From Alligator mississippiensis (Eukaryota > Chordata > Crocodylia > Alligatoridae): a stretch of DNA of 64,000 bases. The position numbers and the translations under genes were made by a program. The stretch spans positions 237,734,719 through 237,798,718 of the forward strand of contig NC_081824.1 of NCBI RefSeq assembly GCF_030867095.1. Direction: 5' to 3'. This document shows, piece by piece, positions 56,001 to 64,000 of this stretch (position 1 is the first letter of the stretch; each line of letters begins with the position of its first letter). The notes below the pieces were generated by a model, which had not been told where the DNA came from, ran no database searches, and saw nothing but the letters and a program-made list of their open reading frames with translations.

Positions 56001-59000
56001 ACCCAGTCCATAGAGAAGCGAAATCTATGCAAAAAACAAGACTAGAGTTGAACATGCAAGGAAGAGACTTTCCAATAAAATCTTAAGGGACCAGGATATT
56101 TTTCATTCTTACCAATAGTGTACCTTTTTTAGAGACATTCTTGGGAGGTGAAGGAGGGGTTTCTACTTGGCCAGACTGAAGTTCTAGATTCCATACTGTT
56201 CCTACACACTTGCCATCACTCCTAGATCCCACACTGATCTCTACTTCTGGTGGTTAGGCAGAATCTCATCCTGTCTGATATTATTTACACCTAAACTAAC
56301 TCTGAAGACTTGAGTATATGTACACTGTTGTGATTCTGCCCTTCCTTTAAACAAGGGCATGCTGCTACTGGATGTGCCAACCCTTTACACTTTAGAGGTA
56401 CAACAACGAGAAGACTCACCAAAGCCAGCCCGCCAAATGTCAGCATTGTAGGCACAATGTTTATTAGCGTGTTCATGATAACCCGGAACCTAGAGCACAA
56501 GGATTCATGAGAACATAGGAAGACTGCACTGCATGAAGATGTTTACTTAGGAAACTATTCCAAGAACCAGCCCCTCTGAACAGAAAGGCAGCATTTTGTT
56601 TTGCAGGTGGTTGAGTACATTCTTGGCTAGGTTGCTTCTGTTAGTTCCAGTTTTCTGTCCTCCTCCACTACTGAGGCAGGGCAAAAGCAAGCAGGTTTTG
56701 GGGGTAGTTATGCTGAAGTCTGTTTAGCAGCAACCCCCTGAGGACACCTAGAACATGAGAGTGCCCTTATTGTGCAGGTACTGCATAGTGTCAGAGTGTC
56801 ACTCTTATTCCTGTTGGGACAGGAAGCTCCATGCCTCAGAACGATTTTTTTAAAAACAGTGGCTCTCAACCTTTTTTGTACCAGGACCTATTTGTAAATA
56901 TTGATGGCCAGTCCCAACCCAGTGCTCCTCAATCCTGACTTGCTGCCTCCTGCCCCCAGCTTCTTACAGGCTATGTGGGGCAGGGAGGGGTGTGTGCGAC
57001 ATGGAGATCCCCAAGCAGCCCCTTGCAGGCTGGAAGTCTGACAGCCTGTGAGGGGAAGCCAGAGTTTCCTACATTTTTCTCCTTTAGAGGAGAATCCATT
57101 TTTCCAGTTTGTCAATCCATTTTTAAAATGTTGTTCACAACCCCTTCGTATATTCTTGCAACACTTCTGGGTCACAACCAAACGCCGTTTTAAAAAGGAA
57201 CAGATTGGTGATGAGACTGAAATACCAAGATCAGTTTAGCTGGCATAGCCTCGCCTTTGCGAGCACCAGCTTTACTCCAACATGAACTAGACTGATAGGG
57301 ATGGCTGCTCAGACCAACGACTGGGTCTACACTTATGTTCCACCTCTAAAACAGGCAGCAGCATGCAAAATTTAGGCTGGAGATTAGGAGGGACTTTCTG
57401 ACTATGAGGGTTGTCAAGCATTGGAACAGGTTACTTTAGAGAAGCTGTAGCATCTCCATCCCTGGAACCTTTTGAAAGCAGTTGAACAGACACTTGCCTG
57501 GGATAGGTTAGTCACAAATGATCCTGAATTGAGCAGGGTGTTAGACTAGATGACCTCATGTGGTCCCTTCCAGCCCTAGTTTCCTCCAAGCCTAAATGTG
57601 ACTTAGGTAAACCACACTACAGGTTTCACAAGGCCTAAAAACACACTCAGCTAGCCACAAATTGGTCAAAGCTGATAGCCAGCAAGCTCAGAATCACTGC
57701 CAGGCCACCCTCCAGAACAGCTCACTCTTAGGAAAAGGCTGCAAGCCCTATTGCTTTTGTACCTTTGAATGCTGTCAACAATCCTTATGAGCCTGAGGAC
57801 TCGCAGTATGAAGACAATGTCCAACACCTGCTGACCATTGTATTTACTTGCTGAGTAAGAAAATAATCAGCTTTTAATATACTCTTAATTGGTAATGCTT
57901 CTTTGTCTGCTTAAGATAGGAATGTAAAAACTCGCATTTGGAGCTGTGTCAGGTGGCTAATAACATTGTTCAGACCTTCCTACTCTGAACAACCCAGCAT
58001 CACAAGGAAGTTTGCTCATTTCTAGCACTGCCCCCACCCCCCAACCACAGAACCTCCATTAGAAACATGTATATACTTATGGGTCTGGGGGTGTAATATT
58101 ACAAATAAGGTAAAACTGAAGGTTCTCTCCCCAGTGGTCCACGCAACATAAGAGGTAGGATTTACATTAAATGGATACCTTTCATTGTTGATGCGTAGCT
58201 AGCTTATTTGTTATAGTACTTTTGGTCTAAAAATATGAACTCCTTCATTATTTACTGTACTTAACCCCCCCACCCCCCAACTTTCTTCACACATCGCAAA
58301 CCCATAACAAATCCTGTTACCAAAATAGGTATTATGTGCTTACAGCCATGTTGAAAGCCTCTGAATTTCAGACATCTGCCAACTAGATATAACCTACTCA
58401 AATCAGACATAAATAGGAAAGCAATGCTGAGCTTACTTGATTTGAATGCAGCATTGAGTATTGTAGCTACCAGGGCAGCAATGATGATTAAGGTGTCAAA
58501 CCTAGTGCAGAGAAAAGGATGATTCTATTAAAAACTGTCATCTCAGTCCTTTTGCTACCATACACAGTAGGCTAGTGACATACACAGCACTTGGAATCCT
58601 GAAAAATGTTTAGACATGGGCTTATAAATGCTCATGTGCACTTGAATGTGGAGCTGGACCAAAAATGCAAGCATGGATTTTGCCAGACTAGATCCATGAA
58701 ACTTTTGCAAGAGGATTCCAAATGAAAACTTGTTGTTTTCTGTTGCACACTACCTTTCAGATGTGTTAAGTGCTCTTAAGAACAGGACCAGCTGCACATT
58801 AGGGTGGGAAAACAAACTAAATGCCCTCTGAGCATCTCAGAGTTCTTTCAGCAAGAATTCTCTCTAGCTCATCTTGAGAAGCTCGTTTTGCAGACATGTC
58901 AAACTACTATACAGGGCCAAGGAGAGTGGGAAGTGGTCCTGCAACATCCCAGGAGGCACTGCTCCCAGCCTTCCCCACTTGGATACTCTATCCTGTCCCA

Positions 59001-62000
59001 GTGTGACAGTGCAGAGAGCCAGCAGCCAGAGAAACCCTAAAAGGTAAGGATCCCCACCCCCTGGCACACACACAGTCCTCTCCCCTCTGTTTCTGTTCTG
59101 GACTCCTTCCTTCCCCCTTTGCTTATGTGCTTTGTTGGCATTATCTTGGGGGAGCAGTCAGGGAAGGGGAATCCACCCATCTACCAGTGCTGTCTGGGCA
59201 GAGCTCAACCCAGAGAGTGGCGCAGCAGGTGGGCATATTCCCCTTCCTTGCCTGCTCCTCTGAGACAGTGCCAGCAAGCACAGGTGAGCAGGGTGCAGGT
59301 GGGATGGGAGAAAGACAAAAGGGGGAGGCAACAAGTGAAGCAGAGACTTGATCCAGGCTGGCAGGGGATGATGCAAACTCAGTCCAGGCTGGTACAGACC
59401 TAAGCTTGGACTGTATCCTGTCCTAGAGAGCAAGCAAACGGCAGGCATGGAGCAGACTTGGCAGCTCTTAGCCACATACCTGCTCCCCAGCCCTCTAGGG
59501 GCAGGTCAGAGCAGTGCATGTTAGATAGGGTATTTAAAAAAAAAAAAAAACCCTGTAGCCTGCATCTGCTCACAGCATGTGCTCTCTTTATAGAACACAA
59601 CCTAGTATTCCTTAGGTTAGCATATGCTAACTGTAACATGTAACTGCATGTTTTCAAACAACAAAAAAACCCGAGTCATTTCCATTGCACTCTACATTCC
59701 TAATGCAGCTAAGAAAGCCACGCACAACTAAGAACCCTACTTACCAGTTCCAAAACTGGTTCTTTGCAAAGAATGTCCTGGGTTCATAAGTATACAGCTT
59801 CAAGAGTATCTCAATGATATACAGAGAAAGGAAAGCCCACTCTGCATATGAAATCAGTGGGTTTTCCTCATCCAGGGCAATGAATATAGCATTTATTAGA
59901 ATGATCACATCGTAAATCCAAACAAATCTCCTGCAAGGAAAAAAAAAAAAAAAAAAAAAAAAAAAACCAAAAAAAACCAAAAAAAGCCACTTTTATATGC
60001 AATGACAGAAAAAGTCATTGTTCAAAGAACACTTTTCTCCCCCACCGACAACCGCCCCCCACCCACTTACTCATCAAGGCAGCTTTGCCAACCAGCCATT
60101 TTTTCCAATTTCAGTATTTTCTACAATTGTGTATTTAGGAGAGTTCTTATGACCGTCTTACACTTGAAATCTACTGAAAATATGTGCTCAAGTCACAGTG
60201 AACAACAGTGTATTTTCCTACCATCAGAAATGAGCACTTTTCAGACACTAGTAATAATTCAGCTGACAGCAAATCAAAGCCAGCTGGCAGTACTGATAAG
60301 AAGGTGAATGTAGAAAGTAGAAAAGAAGAAAGAAACCAGACAAGTGAAATGGTGGGCTATAAAGAATACCAAGCCCTAAATTAGCTCTTAGCACCAGTTG
60401 AATAAGTCAGTGAAATGGAGAAAACTGCCTATTGCTATAGACATTACTGAGTTACTATAAGTTTCACATAGCATTTAAGTCCAAGGATGGAAAGGAACAG
60501 CCAGGTTTTTGTGGGTCTCAATATTCATTTTATCTGAAAACTCTTGTACCAGCCACCTCTAACCAACATCTGCTCAGTTGTCCCCCAAGCAGTGAAAGAA
60601 CTGAATTGTGCTTGTTGGGAAATTTCTGGTGGGCTCAGCACTGTGCAGTCTCTTCTACTCATGTTAGAGGTAACACTCCCAGCAACTTGAGCAGGAGCTA
60701 AATCTAGGCCAAGACTTTTGAAAAAGCATATGCAGTACATTCAATTGTGCAGTGTTGGACTATTCCAGTCTGTTGCCAAAAGGAACACTTGCCTGGAAAG
60801 AATTACTGGTTGGCAACATATTAAGTATTAGAGGCTGCCTGTTGAGAGAGCAGAGACACCTACTTGTGTCTAACCATGCTGCGCAGAAATCTGCTTGATG
60901 CAGAGTTATAGACATGGGGCAGCCAACGTTCCAGGGGATGGCTTCGGATTTTCATTGTGATCACCTGGATGTTCAGAAGGTCTGCCAGACGCACAAATGA
61001 CTTTTTGTCTGCAACAGTCAAGGATGCTACATGTTACCATTTAGAATGCAAGCCCCTTAGGAGTTCACATTAGCAGAAATTTGCATAAGAAGCCTGGATA
61101 ACAGCAGATCCAGTTTTGCAAGGGCAAGGGACCAGCCAAGTAGATGCTTAGGATTCAATTTCCCTAGTAGTATTTCAAAAACAAATATAGCAATGCTATT
61201 GTTTAAGCAAGAAGAGCTACCCTGCCCCCTCACCCCCAAAACCTTCTACACACCAAGTGTGATTTCAGTTTTCAGTTTGTTCCTACTCACCCACATAACC
61301 TTTCTGCTCATCATCTGAGATTCTCAGCAAGAGCTCTCGATGGGAAGTGCTGATCTCTGGGGCCACTAGCTTGACTACCTGCTTCCACTGGGATTCTTTA
61401 ACAACAAATTCTGAGCCCTCCTTGACCTTTAGGATGTTGAAGGCTTCTACCATCTTGTGACGCTTCATGTAGGCAAGTTTACGAATCTCATTCTGGAGAG
61501 GACAAAGGAATTAAAGAGGTCTCACTTCTTAATTCCCCTCTATCCCACACTTTCGTCCATCTTAAAGTTCATATCTACAATTCTTTGCCATGGAATCTAG
61601 AACAGAACCTAGGGGGAAGTGCACTAAAAAAAAAATAAAATAAAATAAAATAAAATAAAATAAATGGTCAAGAAGGTTGCCATGCAACCAGAGGAGGACT
61701 TGTCTGATGTGACCCACCTGATCTGCTGCAACTGCAGATAGAAGGTCACCAGGAGCCTCCTGCCTTACTCTACACTAATGAATTGCACCTGTCCCCAATT
61801 TCTGCTCAGTCCATCCAGGCAGGATGCACTGGCAGCAATTCTGTCCTATAGATCAGATCTTGCAAGACTGAAAAAAACAAAAGTGGCTTACCCTGGGCCT
61901 TGGATCACAATGCATGATAAAGACAAGGCACACTGATGCATAAAGAACAGTATGGAGGGATGAGTTGCATGGTTTTACCACACACTAGGAGGGCTCTCAT

Positions 62001-62919
62001 ACTAGAATAGTAAAGAGCAGGAATCAATTTAAATATCATAAATGGTAACAACTTCCTCAATTTCAGTGGCACAGAACAGAGTTAGCCATCCCCAAGAAGC
62101 TGAACCCTATGATCAGAAAAGGCAACCACAGCTTTCATGATGAACCTTGTGTCCTGCTTCCATTGGGAGGCTGTCTCCAAAGGGCTCCAAACAGGGTCAG
62201 CTTTATGTAATAGCACTTCCAGTTTAAGCCTGCACTATCTGGTGTCACGTGGACACTTAGAATTGTAGAAAGTTAGGGTTGAAGGCACCTCAGGAGGTCA
62301 CGTAGTCCAACCCCCTGTTCAAAGCAGGGCCATCCCCAATGAGGTCATCCCAGCTAAGGCTTTGTTTAGTCGGATCTTAAAAACCTCCAAGGATGGAGAC
62401 GCCGCAACCTCTCTGTGTAACTTGTTCTAGTGTTTACTACCCTCCTAGTAAGAAAGTTTTTCCTAATGTCTAACCTAAACTTTGCTTGCTGCAACTTGAG
62501 ACCACTGTTCCTTGTTCTTTCATTTGCTACCATTAAGAGCAGTCTAGCTCCATCTTCAGGTAATTGAAGGCTACAATTAAATCCCCTCTCAGTCTTCTCT
62601 TCTCCAGATTAAGTAAGCCTAGTTCCCTCAGCATCTCCTCATAAGACATGTGCCTCAGTCCCCATACCATTTTGAAGCAGAGAACCATTAAAAATGTGAA
62701 GAGGTCAATAAAATCCAATGTGTTTCAATCCTACATGGACAAGCTGTAGCTTGCTATTTCTGGATCAGGAGATGTGCTTCCCTAGCCTTTACCTTTAAGT
62801 GTTTTCTGTAATTGTTGTACACAACAGCCAGGAAGACAGACATGAAGATGTAGGTGTTGATTATAACATAGGTGATGAAAAACAGGGAGTACCACCAACT
62901 GAAGTCAAATGCTGGCATC
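43857..62919 (-). CDS. TPCN3: TPCN3 two-pore channel 3, last 12 coding exons
   Basis: Two-pore channels are cation channels of the voltage-gated superfamily with two six-helix domains; TPC3 is a voltage-activated sodium-permeable form described at the plasma membrane and endosomes, missing or degenerate in human and mouse. Exons in transcript order: 62793-62919, 61291-61492, 60864-61008, 59745-59930, 58437-58501, 57763-57850, 56420-56489, 55559-55778, 55227-55317, 54412-54525, 45521-45633, 43857-44002. Phases all match; about 521 residues are visible of a family length near 700-800. Seen: domain I S6, I-II linker, domain II S1-S6 with the S4 [17 protein letters not shown], filter ELTVVNQW, and a C-terminal tail ending [10 protein letters not shown]. 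The link to TPC3 rather than TPC1 or TPC2 rests on the residue text and the C-terminus, from memory. One intron is AT-AC (U12). No break seen. Confidence 0.9.
44003..45520. other. TPCN3 intron, nothing recognised
   Basis: No transposable element end, exon or RNA gene was recognised. Confidence 0.45.
45521..45633 (-). CDS. TPCN3: TPCN3 cytosolic tail exon
   Basis: 113 bp; acceptor ttttaag, donor GTAAGT. Encodes [18 protein letters not shown] and then [12 protein letters not shown]. Phase 2 in, phase 1 out, matching neighbours on both sides. Homology is weak here; phase and an open frame carry the call. Confidence 0.8.
45634..46865. other. TPCN3 intron, nothing recognised apart from a simple repeat
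   Basis: Part of the 8.8-kb intron that also holds the nested CR1 elements. The simple repeat at 46282 is listed separately. Confidence 0.4.
46282..46346. repeat. (GA)n/(GCGA)n simple repeat with a duplicated 25-bp unit
   Basis: GA-rich start followed by gcgagagcgtgcgcgagcga, which occurs twice about 25 bp apart. CpG-rich in an otherwise CpG-poor region. Confidence 0.9.
46866..47840 (+). mobile_element. Older CR1, 5' UTR and start of ORF1 (left half of a split element)
   Basis: The 5' UTR-like part contains two related segments ending ggagaagcaaacaggacag (46939) and ggagaagtaaacaggacag (47209), each below a TATA-like word. ORF1 starts at about 47498 ([12 protein letters not shown]) and has the CR1 ORF1 phrase [14 protein letters not shown], then a [12 protein letters not shown] block at the place of the SGNH esterase GDS motif. 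The reading breaks at the insertion of the younger CR1 and continues at 50820. The 5' boundary is approximate. Confidence 0.75.
47841..50819 (+). mobile_element. Young CR1 LINE, nearly intact ORF2, 5'-truncated (2.98 kb)
   Basis: Similarity to the copy at 13311-16365 begins at tgaagaa (47841). ORF2 runs in one frame from 47839 to 50739 (967 codons), interrupted by two stops: TAG at 48079-48081 (TGG in the other copy) and TGA at 48811-48813 (CGA there), both single transitions. Endonuclease: [38 protein letters not shown]. Reverse transcriptase: [80 protein letters not shown]. The usual FADD motif reads SADD because a short segment (49900-49937) is inverted. The 3' UTR ends ctaacatctatgaat. 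Confidence 0.96.
50820..54153 (+). mobile_element. Older CR1, rest of ORF1 (esterase), ORF2 and 3' tail (right half)
   Basis: Resumes in ORF1 with [11 protein letters not shown] and [11 protein letters not shown], the catalytic-type block of the CR1 SGNH esterase, then [12 protein letters not shown] and [20 protein letters not shown]2 follows in pieces: [12 protein letters not shown] near 51392, [12 protein letters not shown] (51450-51490), [20 protein letters not shown] (51905-51965), [20 protein letters not shown] (52807-52866), [20 protein letters not shown] (53257-53316). The 3' end reads actagatgacctcctgaggt, cttccaaccctaggtttcta. Many stops and shifts; clearly older than the copy inside it. 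Confidence 0.9.
54412..54525 (-). CDS. TPCN3: TPCN3 exon, end of domain II S6
   Basis: 114 bp; acceptor ccctcag, donor GTAAGT. Encodes [20 protein letters not shown] and on to [17 protein letters not shown] matches TPC1 IIVAFILEAF, the S6 gate region. The donor sits in GAG TAA, so reading through would end the protein here; the phase-matched exons downstream show splicing is intended. Confidence 0.93.
55227..55317 (-). CDS. TPCN3: TPCN3 exon, pore exit and S6 (downstream of AT-AC intron)
   Basis: 91 bp beginning right after ttatac (AC acceptor) and ending at a GTATGT donor. With the preceding G it encodes [18 protein letters not shown], then [13 protein letters not shown]. The 19 residues from NQW to the YF match TPC1 in spacing exactly. 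An AG-type start 10 bp later would break the frame with the exon upstream. Confidence 0.92.
55318..55558 (-). other. U12-type AT-AC intron of TPCN3 (241 bp)
   Basis: The minus-strand donor is ATATCCTTT, the exact minor-spliceosome consensus (55550-55558). The branch site TCCTTAAC lies at 55330-55337, about 13 bases from the AC acceptor, as expected for U12 introns. No GT-AG choice joins the flanking exons in frame with correct spacing of the filter. Confidence 0.93.
55559..55778 (-). CDS. TPCN3: TPCN3 exon, S5 end, pore helix and selectivity filter II
   Basis: 220 bp; acceptor cctctcacag. Encodes [18 protein letters not shown] (S5 end), a turret with several Cys, then [19 protein letters not shown] and NQWH. 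TPC1 has [20 protein letters not shown] and NNW. The filter reads NQW in place of NNW. Ends in phase 1 (CAT G) at the AT donor. Confidence 0.94.
56420..56489 (-). CDS. TPCN3: TPCN3 exon, S4-S5 linker and S5 start
   Basis: 70 bp; encodes [20 protein letters not shown] and LAL. Phase 2 in (AG+G = Arg), phase 0 out at GTGAGT. Confidence 0.93.
56862..57195. mobile_element. Partial hAT-type element
   Basis: Begins cagtggctctcaacctttt, a common hAT terminus, and continues GC-rich; the matching right end was not found, so it is truncated or diverged. Confidence 0.5.
57366..57592 (+). mobile_element. CR1 3' fragment
   Basis: aggctggagattaggaggga, gttgtcaagcattggaacag, then tagactagatgacctcatgt and cttccagccctagtttc: end of ORF2 and 3' UTR of an old CR1 in the TPCN3 intron. 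Confidence 0.88.
57763..57850 (-). CDS. TPCN3: TPCN3 exon, domain II S4 voltage sensor
   Basis: 88 bp; acceptor cttactcag, donor GTACAA. Encodes [20 protein letters not shown], then LIRIVDSIQ. Arginines at regular three- and four-residue spacing are those of an S4 helix. Acceptor chosen because it alone keeps phase with the S3 exon. Confidence 0.93.
58437..58501 (-). CDS. TPCN3: TPCN3 exon, domain II S3
   Basis: 65 bp; encodes [20 protein letters not shown]. Phase 2 in (TG+G = Trp), phase 1 out at GTAAGC. Confidence 0.93.
58502..59744. other. TPCN3 intron, nothing recognised
   Basis: No repeat ends or further exons were recognised. A short poly(A) lies near 59536-59550. Confidence 0.45.
59745..59930 (-). 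CDS. TPCN3: TPCN3 exon, domain II S1-S2
   Basis: 186 bp; encodes [20 protein letters not shown] (S1), [20 protein letters not shown] (S2) and on to NQFWNW. Donor GTAAGT. The acceptor is preceded by a 28-base T run on the minus strand. Confidence 0.95.
59939..59985. repeat. Poly(A) tract (poly(T) in TPCN3 sense)
   Basis: Twenty-eight A, then two CC-separated A runs. In the transcript it is the pyrimidine tract of the S1-S2 exon acceptor. Confidence 0.95.
60864..61008 (-). CDS. TPCN3: TPCN3 exon, I-II linker before domain II
   Basis: 145 bp; acceptor ctgttgcag, donor GTAGGT. Encodes [20 protein letters not shown], then [20 protein letters not shown]. Cytosolic linker; the SFVRLADLL helix aligns with the EF-hand-like part of TPC1. 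Confidence 0.93.
61291..61492 (-). CDS. TPCN3: TPCN3 exon, I-II linker (EF-hand-like)
   Basis: 202 bp; acceptor cctctccag, donor GTGAGT. Encodes [40 protein letters not shown] and [15 protein letters not shown]. The acidic SDDEQKGYV loop is EF-hand-like. Phase 0 in, 1 out. Confidence 0.93.
61626..61664. repeat. (AAAAT)n microsatellite
   Basis: A short A run followed by about six AAAAT units. Confidence 0.97.
62257..62720 (-). mobile_element. CR1 LINE, end of ORF2 and 3' UTR, old
   Basis: On the minus strand: [20 protein letters not shown] and [12 protein letters not shown], then ttgtagaaagttagggttg tail and ctgttcaaagcagggccat. 5'-truncated; diverged. Confidence 0.9.
62793..62919 (-). CDS. 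TPCN3: TPCN3 exon, domain I S6 (first in window)
   Basis: 127 bp; acceptor ttctctag, donor GTAAAG. Encodes [20 protein letters not shown], then [23 protein letters not shown]1 has [20 protein letters not shown] and LLAVVFDTF here. The codon before MPAF is split, so an upstream exon exists; it was not found up to 64000. Confidence 0.92.
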
Positions 62920-63147
62920 CTAGAGAAAGGGGGAGTGTCTTTAATCACTTTTGCAGCAGACAACAAGCACATAGATAAATTCACAGTCATCATCTTAACT
63001 GCTGTAATCCTGTTTCAAACAGGCTTTGAGAAGTCTCATTCCCCTCTAGACAGCTATGAAAGCAGACAAATGAAACAATTATAAAGATAAGATACGCACA
63101 CTCAGAAAGAAAAGCCACAGTCTGTTTGTTCTGTAGCCAGTCTGTAG

Positions 63148-63347
63148 CACTGATAGGCAACCTTTGCTAGCCACGGACCAGAACGACCCATCTCAAGTCA
63201 GAAGCAGGCCAGTACTTCTCCCCACAGCAGCATGGGGAGAAGCACCCAGGTCAAAGCCCTCACTTAAAGCTGCCCCACATTTGTGATCTGGATCCAATGG
63301 TTCTGTAGGCCAGATATGGCCTGTGGGCAATAGGTTGCCAACCGCTG
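63148..63347. mobile_element. hAT-type non-autonomous element (200 bp)
   Basis: Ends CACTGATAGGCAACC and GGTTGCCAACCGCTG are imperfect inverted repeats; flanks gtctgtag and gtttatag match 6 of 8. Confidence 0.7.
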
Positions 63348-63355
63348 GTTTATAG

Positions 63356-64000
63356 TGGTCCGAAACTACACAGCCCTATGCTCCACGGCAAGGTTTTCAA
63401 AATTCCTCACCTATCTGCTCTACACACACAGACCCTTCTCACTGAAGCTAGCAGCATCTGGAGCTGAGCTGAAATTGCTCAGTATAGTCAGAGTTCAAAC
63501 TAGTAGAAATGTGATTAAGTGCACAGTTGGCAAAAGGGACAAATTTATCTTTGTGGCAGATCCAAAAGAGTCACCTGAATGACTATCAGCCTGGCTCCAG
63601 GGACAAACGTCTACTTTTTGTGTAAAACAGTTTGGTATCGTATTGATAAGAATGTGTTAATTGGAGTCTATTGAGTCCCATTCATAGAATATTAATATCA
63701 ACTCAAAAGGGATCAAAATAATGGCTTTAACTGGAAGTGTAACATGAGTGCATTTAAATTCTGTCAAACAGTTTAATGCAGCCTTTGGCTGGGACTACAG
63801 AAATACTACTGATAGGTCAGTTTTACCATCCAAGTCATTCCTTATTTGAAGCTTAGTTTAAGCCCTCACTTGTTGCTGGATTAGCTGGCAAGTAGGATTT
63901 TCAGGGGCATACCCAGCTGCCCTGACTTTCTAGTCATAATTTTCTTTTAGTTGTTTACTACAATGTGTGCCTGAACCATTTGATATATGCAGCTCTGGCA
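63356..64000. other. TPCN3 upstream intron, nothing recognised
   Basis: No exon of the missing N-terminal part of TPCN3 was recognised on the minus strand, and no repeat family. Confidence 0.4.

Overview
This is vertebrate nuclear DNA with split host genes in a dense background of old and young transposable elements. The many CR1 LINEs, the non-autonomous hAT elements with 8-bp target duplications, a Penelope-like and a DIRS-like remnant, and an intact-looking TPCN3 gene (absent or degenerate in human and mouse) point to a sauropsid, most likely a crocodilian or turtle. That assignment is inference from element content.

Layout. (1) Bases 1575-21272 (+) hold twelve coding exons of the C-terminal half of BUB1, the mitotic checkpoint kinase, with every splice phase matching and a poly(A) signal at 21344. 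Its introns contain CR1 copies, a DIRS-like remnant, hAT elements and G-rich arrays; one intron is GC-AG. (2) About 21.4-43.3 kb is intergenic: two hAT elements, a Tigger-like element, an LTR inside a hAT, an old non-CR1 LINE interrupted by a hAT with perfect 8-bp duplications, a Penelope-like element, a solo LTR, and a broken class I endogenous retrovirus (33.5-41.8 kb) with a tRNA-His-type primer site and a rearranged 5' end. (3) Bases 43857-62919 (-) hold the last twelve coding exons of TPCN3, a two-pore cation channel, again with all phases matching. The N-terminal part lies beyond the right edge. BUB1 and TPCN3 are tail-to-tail about 22.6 kb apart.

The strongest unusual signals are a minor-spliceosome AT-AC intron in TPCN3 that splits the domain II pore just after the selectivity filter; a short inversion between 9-bp inverted repeats inside the reverse transcriptase of a young, nearly intact CR1; a 50-bp segment in opposite orientation in the two LTRs of the retrovirus; and a young CR1 nested inside the ORF1 of an older, nearly full-length CR1 in the 8.8-kb TPCN3 intron. 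No tRNA, rRNA, CRISPR or bacterial-type features were seen. The two genes are not expected to share a pathway: BUB1 acts at kinetochores, TPCN3 is a membrane channel.
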